Shown: positions 35,071 through 48,414, counted from the first letter of the stretch. The stretch is 64,000 nucleotides of DNA from Frigoribacterium sp. Leaf8 (GCF_001421165.1 NZ_LMKB01000006.1:233936-297935), one strand, 5' to 3'. The notes: generated from the sequence alone by a model not told the origin. Made by a program: numbers and translations.

Positions 35071-36771
35071 ATGCAGGGTGCCAGGCGCGCGAGCGCGGGC
35101 CGTCTCACGATCGCCACGATGATGACGGTCGCCCTGGTCGCGACCCTCGTGACGGCCCAGGCCCCCGTCGCGGCCCGGGCCTCGGACGCCGTCCTCTCGC
35201 AGGGACGCAGTGCGGGGGCCTCGTCGGTCTCTTCGCGGTCCACCCCGGCAGCGGCCGCGGTGGACGGCGACGGGCGGACGGGCTGGAGGAGCGCGCGGGC
35301 GGGCTCGCAGTGGTTGCAGGTCAGCATCGGGCCGCAGGTCGACGTGTCGCAGGTCTTGCTGCAATGGGGTGACGCCCCGGCGACGGCCTACGAGGTCCAG
35401 ATCTCGTCGAACGGCAAGACCTGGCGCACGCTGGCGTCGACGACCCGGGGTGACGGCGGCACGGACACGTACGACGTGGCCGGGACGGGGAGGCACGTCC
35501 GGGTGCTCGCGACGGTCTCGGCCACGGGCACGGGGTACTCGCTGTCGGAGCTGACGGTGCGTGGGTCCCGGACCGGGTCGCCGTCCGCCACCCCGGGCGT
35601 CCGGCTCGCCGGCGGTGCCGGCTCGTGGCGCCTCGAGGTCGACGGGCGGCCCTTCATGGTCGAGGGGGTCACCTACGGCGCCCCGGTCGCCGAGGCGGCC
35701 ACCCACTTCCCCGACATCGCCTCGATGGGCGCCAACACGGTCCGCACCTGGGGCACCGACACGGGCTCGGGGCGCCTCTTCGACGCCGCGTCGGCGTCCG
35801 GTCTCCACGTCGTCGCCGGCCTGTGGCTCGACCACGGCGTCGACTACGTCGGCGACACCGCGTACAAGACGGCCACCCTGGCGAGCATCCGCTCGACCGT
35901 GGCCGCCTACCGGGATCGGCCGAGCCTCCTGGCCTGGGACGTGGGCAACGAGGTGATGCTGGGGCAGGGCGAGACCCAACGGGTCGCCTACGCCCGCTTC
36001 GTCGACGAGGTCGCCCGGACGATCCACTCGATCGACCCGGGCCACCCCGTCACCTCGACCGACGCCTGGATCGGCGCCCTCTCGTACTACGAGGAGCACG
36101 CTCCGTCGCTCGACTTCTACTCGGTCAACTCGTACGGCGGTGTCGGGTACCTCGAGGACGGGTGGACCTCCGGCGGCTACACCAAGCCCTACCTGGTGAC
36201 CGAGACCGGTCCGGCCGGCTCGTGGGAGGTCCCCGACGACGCGAACGGCATCCCGCTCGAACCCGGCGACGAGGCCAAGGCCCGGGCCTACACCGCCGCG
36301 TGGCAGGCCGTCCTGTCCCATCCCGGCGTCGCCCTCGGGGCCACCGTCTTCAACTACGGCCTCGAGAACGACGAGCCCGGCGTCTGGTTGAACCTGCGGA
36401 CCGACGGTCTCCGTCGGCTGTCGTACTTCGCGGTCCAACGCGCTTACGGCGGGGAGGCGCCCACCAACACGTCGCCCGTCGTGCGCTCCATGACGCTGTC
36501 CCCGGCCTCGGGAGTGCGCCCGGGCACACCCGTCACGCTGACGACCTCGGTGACCGACCCCGACGGCGACCCCGTGACCTACCGGGTCTACGCCACGAGC
36601 CGGTACGTCGACGGGGACGAGTCCCTCCGGCCGATGCCGGCGACCACCACGGGGCCGGGGACCATGACGGTGCAGGCCCCGTCCCGCCCCGGGGTGTGGA
36701 AGATCTACGTCTACGCGCTCGACGGCCGGGGCAACGTGGGCATCGAGGCCCGCTCGGTCCGCGTCGTCTGA
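35071..36771 (+). CDS. Secreted discoidin (CBM32-like) glycoside hydrolase with TIM-barrel domain
   Basis: A 566-residue secreted protein. A signal peptide (residues 1-36, cleavage near ARASDA) is followed by an F5/8 type C/CBM32-like sugar-binding domain (about 38-165; AVDGDGRTGWRSA and QWLQVSIGPQ are typical). The TIM-barrel glycosidase domain (about 180-455) has SWRLEVDGRPFMVEGVTYG at its start, acid/base Glu in AWDVGNEVM and nucleophile Glu in YLVTETGPAG, as in GH2/GH5 clan A enzymes. The C-terminal 90 residues form an Ig-like domain with DPDGDPVTYRV. Substrate unknown; a beta-linked surface or plant glycan is plausible. It stands alone, with its own promoter. Confidence 0.82.
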   Translation: MQGARRASAGRLTIATMMTVALVATLVTAQAPVAARASDAVLSQGRSAGASSVSSRSTPAAAAVDGDGRTGWRSARAGSQWLQVSIGPQVDVSQVLLQWGDAPATAYEVQISSNGKTWRTLASTTRGDGGTDTYDVAGTGRHVRVLATVSATGTGYSLSELTVRGSRTGSPSATPGVRLAGGAGSWRLEVDGRPFMVEGVTYGAPVAEAATHFPDIASMGANTVRTWGTDTGSGRLFDAASASGLHVVAGLWLDHGVDYVGDTAYKTATLASIRSTVAAYRDRPSLLAWDVGNEVMLGQGETQRVAYARFVDEVARTIHSIDPGHPVTSTDAWIGALSYYEEHAPSLDFYSVNSYGGVGYLEDGWTSGGYTKPYLVTETGPAGSWEVPDDANGIPLEPGDEAKARAYTAAWQAVLSHPGVALGATVFNYGLENDEPGVWLNLRTDGLRRLSYFAVQRAYGGEAPTNTSPVVRSMTLSPASGVRPGTPVTLTTSVTDPDGDPVTYRVYATSRYVDGDESLRPMPATTTGPGTMTVQAPSRPGVWKIYVYALDGRGNVGIEARSVRVV

Positions 36772-36781
36772 GGTCCCCGCG

Positions 36782-37180
36782 TCAGCGGCGGACGAGGGCG
36801 GCGACCGCTCGCCACCCCACGACGAACACGCCGAGCACGACGACCGTCACGACGACGAAGCTGACCTGCACACCCTGACCGCTCACCACACGGAGCAGCA
36901 CGCCGATCACGGCGGTGGAGACCCAGACGACCGCTCCCGAGCGGACGGCCGACAGCGGCCAGCGGACGCCGGTCACGCTCGCCCAGCCGACGACCGAGCC
37001 GACCACGAACGGCCACAGCGTGCCGAGCAGGCCGGGCAGGTCGAGACCTTCGGCGTGGCTGCGACGGCCGATGACGACGAAGGCCAGGACCGCGACGAGG
37101 TCGACGACGATCGGCCACCAGGCCGGGCCGACCTCCCGCCGCCGGGTCGTCGGGGACGAGGTCGGGCTGGGGCGGGTCAT
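36782..37180 (-). CDS. DUF3054 family membrane protein
   Basis: A 132-residue integral membrane protein with four hydrophobic segments (about 22-42, 52-70, 80-98, 103-125). The first helix ends in VIGRRSHAEG, the signature I associate with DUF3054. Function unknown. GAGAGGA lies 8 bases before the ATG. It is convergent with the glycosidase gene with only 10 bases between stop codons, leaving no room for a separate terminator. Confidence 0.82.
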   Translation of the reverse strand: MTRPSPTSSPTTRRREVGPAWWPIVVDLVAVLAFVVIGRRSHAEGLDLPGLLGTLWPFVVGSVVGWASVTGVRWPLSAVRSGAVVWVSTAVIGVLLRVVSGQGVQVSFVVVTVVVLGVFVVGWRAVAALVRR

Positions 37181-37232
37181 CTCGGTGTCCTCTCGTGACG
37201 TCGGCTCCAGCCGCGGACCGGGTCGCTCGGGT

Positions 37233-38072
37233 TCAGCGCGACCGCGGCTGCTCGAGTGCGCGCGACAACTCTGCCAGCAGTTCGTCGACCTGGGGGGCCA
37301 CGAGGCGGTCGAGGGCCTCGGCGATGCGCGGACGGTGCTGCACCAGGGCCAGGCACAGGCTCGTGCCGACGGACTCGGCGTGGTCGCCCGCCAGGGTGAT
37401 CTCGTGTCGCAGTGCGGCCTTGGCCTCGTCCGAGTACTCGGGCTCGGGCTCGGGTCGCGGGGCAGGACCCGGTCGGTGTTCCGATCCGGCGGCCGGACGA
37501 GGATCGTCGAGCAAGGGCGCGTCGGTCGGCATCGCCGAATCGGGCGGCAGCAGCCAGCCGTCGAGGTCGTCGGGGTCGAACGGCGCGGCAGCGACGTCGG
37601 CCTCGGACGTGGAGTCCGTGGACCCGCCCACGACGGTCGGGTCGGGCGGGATGATGCCGGCGTCCGCCGGCATCCCCGCGAGCCCGGCGAGCGTGAAGAG
37701 GAACGGCTGGCCCGGTTCGGGTTCGGGGTCGAGATCGAGACCCTGGAACTCGGGGTCGAGACCCTGCTCGGGTCGGTACCCCCGCGCCTCCTGGGCCTCG
37801 GCGAGTCGCAGCTCGCGCGTGACGAGCGGGAGGTTGCGGGCCGTGTACTCGTCGACGTCGTCGTCGACGATCTGCCGCATCCGGTTCAGCAGCGCGTGCT
37901 GCACGGCGTGCGGCACGTCGTGGTCGAACCCGGCGGCGGTGGCGACGGGCGAGCCGAGGCACACCCGACACGGTCGCGTGCGACCGCGGGCGGTGCCGAT
38001 GTGCCACCGGGGCAGCCAGCGCAGCCAGGCGTCGACGGCAGAGCTCACGCGTCCCTCGATCTGCTCGGCCAT
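37233..38072 (-). CDS. Hypothetical protein with CxxC motif and acidic Pro-rich centre
   Basis: I do not recognise a family with confidence. The 279-residue protein has an N-terminal part (1-110) with WLRWLPRWHIG, CRVCLGSP (possible metal-binding pair) and HAVQHALLNRMRQIVDDDVDEY, a disordered acidic/Pro-rich centre (about 105-215), and a helical C-terminal part with VQHRPRIAEALDRLVAPQVDELL. No membrane span is present. A leaderless start is predicted from TAGATT 6 bases before the ATG. It ends 52 bases before the DUF3054 gene, so the two may be one unit. Confidence 0.7.
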   Translation of the reverse strand: MAEQIEGRVSSAVDAWLRWLPRWHIGTARGRTRPCRVCLGSPVATAAGFDHDVPHAVQHALLNRMRQIVDDDVDEYTARNLPLVTRELRLAEAQEARGYRPEQGLDPEFQGLDLDPEPEPGQPFLFTLAGLAGMPADAGIIPPDPTVVGGSTDSTSEADVAAAPFDPDDLDGWLLPPDSAMPTDAPLLDDPRPAAGSEHRPGPAPRPEPEPEYSDEAKAALRHEITLAGDHAESVGTSLCLALVQHRPRIAEALDRLVAPQVDELLAELSRALEQPRSR

Positions 38073-38078
38073 GCCTCG

Positions 38079-38084
38079 AATCTA
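38079..38084 (-). promoter_or_regulatory. -10 box TAGATT, leaderless hypothetical gene
   Basis: Minus-strand TAGATT, six bases, then ATG at 38072; no ribosome site. Confidence 0.55.
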
Positions 38085-38208
38085 GGGCGAAAAGCGGCCG
38101 GGACGCCGACACGCCCGGGCGATTCCCGGGGATCGAGGTGTCCGAGCAGCCCGCGGAGCCGACGGCGGTGCACGACTCGGGCCGCGTCACCCTCGTCGAC
38201 GCCGGGAC

Positions 38209-39045
38209 TCAGCCCGACGTGACGAAGTCGATGAGTTCCTCGACCCGGCCGAGCACCGACGGCTCGAGGTCGGCATAGCTCCGCACGCGCGACAGGATGT
38301 GCTGCCAGGCCCGCGCGATGTCCGCCTGGTCCTCGTGCGGCCAGCCCATGGCCGCGCACACGCCGTGCTTCCACTCGACGGATCGGGGCACGACCGGCCA
38401 GGCCTCGACACCGAGCCGCCCGGGCTTGACGGCCTGCCAGACGTCGACGAACGGGTGCCCGACCACCAACACGTGGCGGCCGAGCGGACTTCGGGCGATG
38501 CCCTCGGCGACCCGGCTCTCTTTCGAGCCCGGCACCAGGTGGTCGACGAGCACGCCGACGCGTCGCTCGGGCCCCGGCCGGAAGTCGCGGAGCACGTCGG
38601 CCAGGTGGTCGACGCCCTCGAGGTACTCGACGACGACGCCCTCGACCCGCAGGTCGGAGCCCCAGACCTTCTCGACCAGCTCGGCGTCGTGCCGCCCCTC
38701 GACGAAGATGCGGCTCTGACGGGCGACCCGGGCCTTGGCCCCCTCGACGGCGAACGAGCCGGACGCCGTGCGCGCCCGACCCTGAGGCGCCGCCCGCGGC
38801 ACCCGCAGCGCGACGGGGGCGCCGTCGATCGAGAACGAGCCCGACATCGGGAAGGCCCGCACCCGGCCCTTCCAGTCCTCGAGCTCGACGGTGCCGGCCT
38901 CGACGCGGACGATCGCGCCCGTGAAGCCCGACCGGACCTCTTCCACCACGAGGTCGCGGACCGCGTCGGTCGGCGTCGGCGCCGGCTTCGTCGAGCGCTT
39001 CCAGTCGCCGGCGAGCACGTCGGCACCGTACCGGTCGTCATCCAC
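38209..39045 (-). CDS. DUF3097 family protein
   Basis: A 278-residue soluble protein of the actinobacterial DUF3097 family. Recognisable blocks are RYGADVLAGDWK near the start, then RIFVEGRHDAELVEKVWGSDLR, VEYLEGVDHLADVL, GPERRVGVLVDHLVPGSKES and HVLVVGHPFVDVWQAVKP. The EGRHDAEL and GVLVDHL blocks look TOPRIM-like (Glu, then an Asp strand), so nucleic-acid handling is possible, but no function is established. GTG start with GGAGG upstream; it overlaps the preceding membrane-protein stop by 8 bases, indicating coupling. Confidence 0.85.
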   Translation of the reverse strand: MDDDRYGADVLAGDWKRSTKPAPTPTDAVRDLVVEEVRSGFTGAIVRVEAGTVELEDWKGRVRAFPMSGSFSIDGAPVALRVPRAAPQGRARTASGSFAVEGAKARVARQSRIFVEGRHDAELVEKVWGSDLRVEGVVVEYLEGVDHLADVLRDFRPGPERRVGVLVDHLVPGSKESRVAEGIARSPLGRHVLVVGHPFVDVWQAVKPGRLGVEAWPVVPRSVEWKHGVCAAMGWPHEDQADIARAWQHILSRVRSYADLEPSVLGRVEELIDFVTSG

Positions 39046-39835
39046 GGGGGCCTCCGGAGCGTGGTCGGGGTTGGTAGGGGCGGGGTGGGCCCTTTCGCGG
39101 GCCGTCGGCGGGTGCGGTCTCGGGACGCCCGGACGTGCGGCCCGGCCGGGGGGACGGAGCAGGAGGCGCGGTGCCGCTCCGTGGAGTCGCCTCGGTCGGG
39201 CGCTGGCTCACCTTCGGCGGACGCGCCGCCGACGCGTCGGGCTTCGGGAGCGCGACGCGGGTGGAGGACGGTGACGACGCGACCCGCGCCTCCCGGTCGG
39301 ATGCGGCCGTGCGGACCGCGACGCCCGCCGGGGTCGGCGTGAAGCCGACCGTGAACACCCAGATCAGACCACCCAGGACGAAGAGCACGAACGCGGCCGA
39401 CACGGCCGCGGGCAGCCACCAGGCCGCGAGGGGCCCACCCTGCGAGACGAGGGCCAGGACGAACAGCGCCGCGACGAACCACAGGGAGGCGCTGGTCGCC
39501 ACCGCGAGGTAGCGCTGGTACCGGCGCCTCATCTCGGCCCGGTTGGCCGGGTTCTTCCAGAAGGCGGCGCGCGGGACGAGCACGTGGCGGGCGGGCGTGA
39601 CCGCGAGGAACAGAGCCGACACCGACCAGGTCACGACGATGCCGACCACGAGCACTGCGCCCAGGAGGACGAGGTCGTCACGGCTCGCCGCGAACGCCGA
39701 CCCACCCGTCTCGCTGAGGTGGACCATCACGACCCGGCCGGGCAGGACGCGCGAGGCCACCGCGAGCGTCACGAGCACGCCGACGAGGGCGACGGCCACG
39801 GGCACGGCGGGGCGCAGACGCGCGACGAGGTTCAT
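39038..39835 (-). CDS. Membrane protein with disordered Pro/Arg tail, DUF1648-like
   Basis: A 265-residue protein with four hydrophobic segments (about 10-28, 55-80, 110-128, 140-162) followed by an 85-residue Pro/Arg/Ser-rich cytoplasmic tail. The first loop MVHLSETGGSAFAASRDDL resembles DUF1648-type proteins. Function unknown. AGGGAG precedes the ATG. It lies 37 bases after gatB and overlaps the DUF3097 start, so it is probably in the tail of the gatCAB transcript. Confidence 0.7.
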   Translation of the reverse strand: MNLVARLRPAVPVAVALVGVLVTLAVASRVLPGRVVMVHLSETGGSAFAASRDDLVLLGAVLVVGIVVTWSVSALFLAVTPARHVLVPRAAFWKNPANRAEMRRRYQRYLAVATSASLWFVAALFVLALVSQGGPLAAWWLPAAVSAAFVLFVLGGLIWVFTVGFTPTPAGVAVRTAASDREARVASSPSSTRVALPKPDASAARPPKVSQRPTEATPRSGTAPPAPSPRPGRTSGRPETAPADGPRKGPPRPYQPRPRSGGPRG

Positions 39836-39872
39836 CGTGCGCCGCTCCCTGCCGCGGCCGTGGTCACGTCGA

Positions 39873-41372
39873 TCAGGCCTGCGCCCGCTCGAGCACCAGC
39901 TCGCGGACGCGCGCGGCGTCCGCCTGCCCCTTCATGGCCTTCATGACGGCGCCGATGACGGCACCGGCGGCCTGGACCTTGCCGTCGCGGATCTTCGCCA
40001 GCACGTCGGGCTGACCGGCCAGGGCCTCGTCGATGGCGGCGATGAGCGCGCCGTCGTCCGAGACGACCTTCAGCCCGCGGGCCTCGACGACCTCGGACGG
40101 GCTGCCCTCGCCGGCGACGACGCCCTCGAGCACCTGACGGGCCAGTCGGTCGGTCAGCTCGCCGCTCTCGACGAGCGCGATGAGTTCGCTGACGTGCAGG
40201 GGCGACACGAGGCTCGAGGCCTCGACGCCCTGCGCGTTGGCGAGGCGGGCGATCTCGCCGGTCCACCACTTGCGTGCGGCCTGGGGTGAGGCACCCGCGG
40301 CGACGGTCTCGACGAGCTCGGTGAGCAGGCCGGAGTTCACGACGTCCTGGAACTCGAGGTCGGCGAACCCCCACTCGGACTTGAGCCGGCGACGCTGGGC
40401 GACCGGCGCCTCGGGGAGGGCCAGACGCAGTTCTTCGACGAGCTCGCGAGGAGGGACGACGGGCAGCAGGTCGGGCTCGGGGAAGTACCGGTAGTCGTCG
40501 GCGTCGCTCTTGGGGCGGCCCGCCGAGGTGCGACCGGTGTCTTCGTGCCAGTGGCGCGTCTCTTGCGTGATGGTGCCGCCCGCGGCGAGGATCGCGGCCT
40601 GACGCTGGATCTCGTAGCGGACCGCGCGCTCGACCGAACGGAACGAGTTGACGTTCTTGGTCTCGGTGCGGGTGCCGAGCTTCTCCTGCCCGTGCGGACG
40701 CAGGGAGACGTTCGCGTCGCAGCGCAGGTTGCCGCGCTCCATGCGGGCCTCGCTGACGCCGAGGGCCCGCACGATGTCACGGATGGTCGACACGTAGGCC
40801 GCGCCCAGCTCGGGGCCCTTGGCGCCCGCGCCGATGATCGGCTTGGTGACGATCTCGACGAGCGGGATGCCCGCGCGGTTGTAGTCGACGAGGGAGTACT
40901 CGGCGCCCTGGATGCGACCGGTCGACCCGCCGACGTGCGTCAGCTTGCCGGCGTCCTCTTCCATGTGGGCGCGCTCGATCGGGATCGCGAAGACGGTCCC
41001 GTCCGGCAGCTCGACCTCGACCTCGCCCTCGAACGCGATGGGTTCGTCGAACTGGCTGACCTGGTAGTTCTTGGGGTTGTCGGGGTAGAAGTAGTTCTTG
41101 CGGGCGAAGCGCGAGCTCTCGGCGATCGAGCAGCCCAGGGCCAAGCCGAGGCTGATCGAGTAGCGCACGGCCTGCTCGTTGACCACCGGCAGCGACCCGG
41201 GCAGGCCCAGGTCGACCGGGGTGACGTTGGTGTTGGGCTCGCCACCGAAGAAGTTCGGGGCGTCCGAGAACATCTTGGTCTTGGTCGCCAGCTCGACGTG
41301 GACCTCGAAGCCGAGGACGACCTCGAACTGCTCGAGGGCCTTCTCGTAGTCCATCAGGTCTGCCTTGGCCAT
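39873..41372 (-). CDS. gatB: Aspartyl/glutamyl-tRNA(Asn/Gln) amidotransferase subunit B
   Basis: A 499-residue GatB, the kinase subunit that activates the misacylated tRNA side chain for amidation by ammonia from GatA. Typical blocks: [71 protein letters not shown] and [15 protein letters not shown]-like sequence; the C-terminal YqeY-like tail domain is complete. The ATG shares one base with the gatA stop (TGATG). Presence of gatCAB implies indirect synthesis of Gln-tRNA and/or Asn-tRNA, as in most actinobacteria. Confidence 0.97.
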   Translation of the reverse strand: MAKADLMDYEKALEQFEVVLGFEVHVELATKTKMFSDAPNFFGGEPNTNVTPVDLGLPGSLPVVNEQAVRYSISLGLALGCSIAESSRFARKNYFYPDNPKNYQVSQFDEPIAFEGEVEVELPDGTVFAIPIERAHMEEDAGKLTHVGGSTGRIQGAEYSLVDYNRAGIPLVEIVTKPIIGAGAKGPELGAAYVSTIRDIVRALGVSEARMERGNLRCDANVSLRPHGQEKLGTRTETKNVNSFRSVERAVRYEIQRQAAILAAGGTITQETRHWHEDTGRTSAGRPKSDADDYRYFPEPDLLPVVPPRELVEELRLALPEAPVAQRRRLKSEWGFADLEFQDVVNSGLLTELVETVAAGASPQAARKWWTGEIARLANAQGVEASSLVSPLHVSELIALVESGELTDRLARQVLEGVVAGEGSPSEVVEARGLKVVSDDGALIAAIDEALAGQPDVLAKIRDGKVQAAGAVIGAVMKAMKGQADAARVRELVLERAQA

Positions 41373-42922
41373 CAGATGACTCCCTCGGTGGCGGCGGTCT
41401 GCTCGGTCGCGCTCAGGTCGGGCGCGCGCGAGATGAGCGTGTGGCCCCAGCCCTGCTCGAGCAGCTGCTCGAGGGCGGCACCGTAGGTGTAGAGGCGGGC
41501 GTCGCCGCGCGCGGGGGCCATGAACTGCAACCCCGTCGGCAGCCCGTCCTCGGCGGCCAGGCCCATCGGCACCGTCATGCCGGGGATGCCGGCCAGGTTG
41601 GCCGGGATCGTCGTGATGTCGTTGAGGTACATGGCCAGCGGATCGTCGATCTTCTCGCCGAGCCGGAACGCCGTGGTGGGCGCGGACGGCGAGACGAGGA
41701 CGTCGACCTGGTCGAACGCCGCCGCGAAGTCGCGCTGCACGAGGGTGCGCACCTTCTGCGCGCTGCCGTAGTAGGCGTCGTAGTAGCCCGCGCTCAGCGC
41801 GTAGGTGCCGAGGATGATGCGGCGCTTGACCTCGGGGCCGAAGCCGGCCTCGCGGGTGGCGGCCATGACGTCCTCGACGGTGCCGCCTCCCTCGGGGACG
41901 ACCCGCAGGCCGAAGCGCACCGAGTCGAACTTGGCGAGGTTGCTCGACGCCTCGGCCGGCAGGATCAGGTAGTAGGCGCTGATCGCGTGCTCGAAGCTGG
42001 GGGCCGAGATCTCGACGATCTCAGCACCGGCCGCGCTCATGAGCTCGAGGGCCTCGGCGAAGCGGGCCTTGACGCCGGCCTGGAAGCCCTCGCCGTTCAG
42101 CTCGCGGACGACTCCGATGCGGACGCCCTGCAGGGCACCGCCGGCGAGACCGGTGCGGGCCGCCTCGGTGAACGAGGGCCAGGCGTCGCGCAGCGAGGTG
42201 GAGTCGCGGGGGTCGTGCCCGGTGATGACGTCGTGCAGCATGGCGCTGTCGAGCACCGTGCGGCTGACCGGGCCGACCTGGTCGAGCGAGCTGGCCAGGG
42301 CGATCGCGCCGTAGCGGCTGACCGACCCGTAGGTCGGCTTGACCCCGACGGTGCCGGTGACGGCACCGGGCTGGCGGATGGACCCGCCGGTGTCGCTGCC
42401 GAGGGCGAGGGGCGCCTCGAAGGCGGCGACGGCGGCCGCGGAGCCGCCTCCCGAGCCACCGGGGATGCGGTCGAGCGACCAGGGGTTGTGCGTGGGTCCG
42501 TAGGCCGAGAACTCGGTCGACGAGCCCATCGCGAACTCGTCCATGTTGGTCTTGCCGAGGGGGACGAGGTCGGCCGCGCGCAGCTTGGCGACGACGGTGG
42601 CGTCGTACGGCGGCACCCAACCCTCGAGGATCTTGCTGCCGGAGGTCGACGGCATGTCGATCGTGCAGAGGACGTCCTTGATGGCGATCGGGACGCCGGC
42701 GAGCGGGCCGAGGGCCTCGCCCGCGGCGCGGCGGCGGTCGACGTCGGCCGCCGTGTCGAGTGCGGCCGTGCTGACGTGCAGGAAGGCGTGGACGTCCCCG
42801 TCGACCGCCTCGATGCGGTCGAGGTGGGCGCGCGTGACGTCGACCGACGACACGTCGCCGGCGGCGAGGCGTGTCGACAGCTCGGCGGCGGACAGGTGGA
42901 CGAGCGAGGTGGTGTCGGTCAT
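41372..42922 (-). CDS. gatA: Aspartyl/glutamyl-tRNA(Asn/Gln) amidotransferase subunit A
   Basis: A 516-residue amidase-signature enzyme that hydrolyses glutamine to give ammonia to GatB. The Ser-cisSer-Lys triad is visible as Lys in VPIAIKDVL, cis-Ser in [15 protein letters not shown] and nucleophile Ser in [12 protein letters not shown]. The length is typical. The ATG at 42922 lies 2 bases from the gatC stop region and its stop overlaps gatB by one base. An upstream in-frame extension in Arg-rich sequence is not supported. Confidence 0.97.
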   Translation of the reverse strand: MTDTTSLVHLSAAELSTRLAAGDVSSVDVTRAHLDRIEAVDGDVHAFLHVSTAALDTAADVDRRRAAGEALGPLAGVPIAIKDVLCTIDMPSTSGSKILEGWVPPYDATVVAKLRAADLVPLGKTNMDEFAMGSSTEFSAYGPTHNPWSLDRIPGGSGGGSAAAVAAFEAPLALGSDTGGSIRQPGAVTGTVGVKPTYGSVSRYGAIALASSLDQVGPVSRTVLDSAMLHDVITGHDPRDSTSLRDAWPSFTEAARTGLAGGALQGVRIGVVRELNGEGFQAGVKARFAEALELMSAAGAEIVEISAPSFEHAISAYYLILPAEASSNLAKFDSVRFGLRVVPEGGGTVEDVMAATREAGFGPEVKRRIILGTYALSAGYYDAYYGSAQKVRTLVQRDFAAAFDQVDVLVSPSAPTTAFRLGEKIDDPLAMYLNDITTIPANLAGIPGMTVPMGLAAEDGLPTGLQFMAPARGDARLYTYGAALEQLLEQGWGHTLISRAPDLSATEQTAATEGVI

Positions 42923-42924
42923 GG

Positions 42925-43224
42925 CTACTGCTCTTCTCCCAGGATCGCGCTCACCCGGAAGCGCGAGCCGTCGTGGTCGGGGGCGCCGGACAGGGCCTGC
43001 TCGGCCGTGAGCGTCTCGCCCACGACGTCGGGCCGGAACACGTTCTCGAGCGGGATCGGGTGGCTGGTCGCCGGGACGTCGTCGGTCGCGACCTCTCGGA
43101 CCCTGGCGACGCTGTCGACGATGTGGCCGAGTTCGGCGGTCATCGTGTCGATCTCGGCCTCGGTGAGGGCGATGCGGGCGAGACCGGCGAGGTGCTGCAC
43201 CTGCTCGCGCGTGATTTCGGACAT
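42925..43224 (-). CDS. gatC: Aspartyl/glutamyl-tRNA(Asn/Gln) amidotransferase subunit C
   Basis: A 99-residue GatC, the belt subunit that stabilises the GatA-GatB complex. It begins [20 protein letters not shown], the standard helical start, and has the [11 protein letters not shown] segment that wraps GatA. It is the first gene of gatCAB. AGAGAGAA lies 3-10 bases before the ATG as the ribosome site. Confidence 0.96.
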   Translation of the reverse strand: MSEITREQVQHLAGLARIALTEAEIDTMTAELGHIVDSVARVREVATDDVPATSHPIPLENVFRPDVVGETLTAEQALSGAPDHDGSRFRVSAILGEEQ

Positions 43225-43250
43225 GCTTCTCTCTCACGTGGTCGTGCGGG

Positions 43251-43281
43251 GGTACCGCGGCGGCGGTACCGCACGATTCTA
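43251..43281 (-). promoter_or_regulatory. gatCAB promoter with palindrome at the predicted transcription start
   Basis: Minus-strand TAGAAT (43276-43281) is a good -10 box. Immediately downstream GGTACCGC and GCGGTACC (43251-43258 and 43263-43270) form a perfect 8-bp dyad that spans the expected start site. It could be an operator or a 5' hairpin. No clear -35 box is seen. Confidence 0.5.
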
Positions 43282-43330
43282 CGGGGCGGCACCGACGCGC
43301 GGGGTCGTGGGGGGTCGCGGCGTCGGACCC

Positions 43331-44788
43331 TCAGTCGCGGAAGTAGACGTCCTGCGGCCGCACGAGCGTGAGGGCGGGCGCCTCCGGACCGCCCTCGCCC
43401 GGTTGGCCGGTGCGACCGTCGACGAGTGCGCCGTGCCCGAGCCCGATGAGGGCCAGGCTACGCATCGACTCGGTGCCGGCCCGGAAGTAGTCGTTGTGAC
43501 CGAGCGCGGAGGCCAGGGCGTGTCCCGTCACCGCGTCGGCTCCACCGCTCAGGTGCAGCACGACGGCGCCGAAGGCGCCCGTCGCCGGGTCGGCCCCGAA
43601 GAAGCCGCTCCCGGCCACGGGGTCGAAGCTGCCCGCGGCGGCGTACACGTCGTGACCGCGGACCGCGAGCTCCCCGGCGTCGGACACGACGCTGCCGGGC
43701 GATCCCAGCAGCACCAGCGAGTCGACCGACACGCGTCCGGACGACAGGGCGATCGTCGCCGTCGTCGAGCCGTACGAGTGCGCCATGACCGACACCCGCG
43801 GCTCGTCGTCCGCCCGGGCCGCGTCGAGCCCGTCGAGCGCGTCCACGAGGTGGGACGCACCCTGCCGAGCGAGGCCGAGGTCGTAGAAGTTGGTCAGGTC
43901 GGGCGTCTGGTAGCCCATCCAGGCCACGACGGCGACGGTCGGCACGGGGCCGGGGCCGCCGCGGCCCAGCAACGTCGCCCAGGTGGCCTGCTCGTCGTGG
44001 AGGGCGCCGGCGGTGTTGGTCCAGTCCACGAGCTGGTCCGACACCGTGAACAGCATGCCGGGGACGAGCACGCTGACGTCGTCGGCGGTGTCGAGGTCGC
44101 CGACGGTGACGGCCGCGCGTCCGGGCAGGACCGTGTCGAGCGCCACGAGGTGTCGGTCGGCCGCCCCGGCGAAGGGGACGTCGTTCGTCGCCCCGTCGAG
44201 CGTCGCCCGCACCTGCTGGAGCATGGCCAGACGACGGGCGTCACCCGGCTCCTCGTCGTCCGAACCGATCCGCTGCGAGACGGCGACCGTCGCGTACCGC
44301 AGGAGCTGCCGGTTGGCGGTGTCGCGCACCGAGTACGGAACGCCCTCGAGGTTGCCGACGACGCCCGGCACGCTGCGCGCGAGGACCGCCTGCCGACCGT
44401 CGCCCAGCCCGGACCACCAGGCGGCCGTGACCTCGGGTGCGACCTGCTCACCGAGCGCCGCCGTCAGCGCGGTCGCGTCGTCACCGTCGGCGTCGAGGGT
44501 GTCGGCGAAGCGCTCGACCCCGGCCGAGGAGGCGCGGGCCAGCTGGTCGAGGCAGGCCTCGGCCGAGAAGGCGGTCGCCTCGACCTCCCGGCAGCCGTCG
44601 AGCTCGGGCACGGCACGACCGTCCCGTACCGGTGCGACCCCCGGGACGTTGCCCGGCGACGCCCCGACGAGTGGCCCAGTGGCCGGGCGGTCGAGCGTCA
44701 CGGCGGTCGCCGACGGCACGGTCGGAGCATCGGCCACCCCGGCGAGGTGCACCGAGGCAGAAAGCATTGCTGCAGCGAGGAACAGCAC
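43331..44788 (-). CDS. Secreted alpha/beta hydrolase (DUF1023-type)
   Basis: A 485-residue secreted protein with an N-terminal signal peptide (LFLAAAMLSASVHLAG), a helical region (about 75-215) and a C-terminal alpha/beta-hydrolase domain of the DUF1023 group. The nucleophile elbow is VMAHSYGSTTA (Ser near residue 333), with VVAWMGYQTPD before it and a late GHNDYFRAG that supplies a likely His. Two or three Cys in the N-terminal part could be paired. The GTG start has GGGGGAAGA upstream. It lies alone between ligA and gatC on the minus strand. Substrate unknown; lipase or esterase activity is possible. Confidence 0.8.
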   Translation of the reverse strand: MLFLAAAMLSASVHLAGVADAPTVPSATAVTLDRPATGPLVGASPGNVPGVAPVRDGRAVPELDGCREVEATAFSAEACLDQLARASSAGVERFADTLDADGDDATALTAALGEQVAPEVTAAWWSGLGDGRQAVLARSVPGVVGNLEGVPYSVRDTANRQLLRYATVAVSQRIGSDDEEPGDARRLAMLQQVRATLDGATNDVPFAGAADRHLVALDTVLPGRAAVTVGDLDTADDVSVLVPGMLFTVSDQLVDWTNTAGALHDEQATWATLLGRGGPGPVPTVAVVAWMGYQTPDLTNFYDLGLARQGASHLVDALDGLDAARADDEPRVSVMAHSYGSTTATIALSSGRVSVDSLVLLGSPGSVVSDAGELAVRGHDVYAAAGSFDPVAGSGFFGADPATGAFGAVVLHLSGGADAVTGHALASALGHNDYFRAGTESMRSLALIGLGHGALVDGRTGQPGEGGPEAPALTLVRPQDVYFRD

Positions 44789-44892
44789 GTCGGGTCTTCC
44801 CCCTAGTCACGTGCCTGTACCCCGGCTCCCTACTGCTGGAGAACGACACGTCCTCACATCCTAGGAAACCAAAGTGCCCCTGACCAGGGAAA

Positions 44893-48391
<3,499 letters not shown>

Positions 48392-48397
48392 CCGACA

Positions 48398-48403
48398 AGT
48401 GTA
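48398..48403 (-). promoter_or_regulatory. -10 box TACACT, leaderless mnmA-ligA operon
   Basis: Minus-strand TACACT, six bases (TGTCGG), then the mnmA ATG. It lies only 11 bases from the divergent -10 box at 48415. Confidence 0.55.
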
Positions 48404-48414
48404 CGCAGCGGGCC

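Noticed and set aside
41441-44806. 1121-codon plus frame opposite gatA, gatC and the alpha/beta hydrolase
   Set aside because: It spans three real minus-strand genes and two intergenic gaps, so it is a composition artefact.
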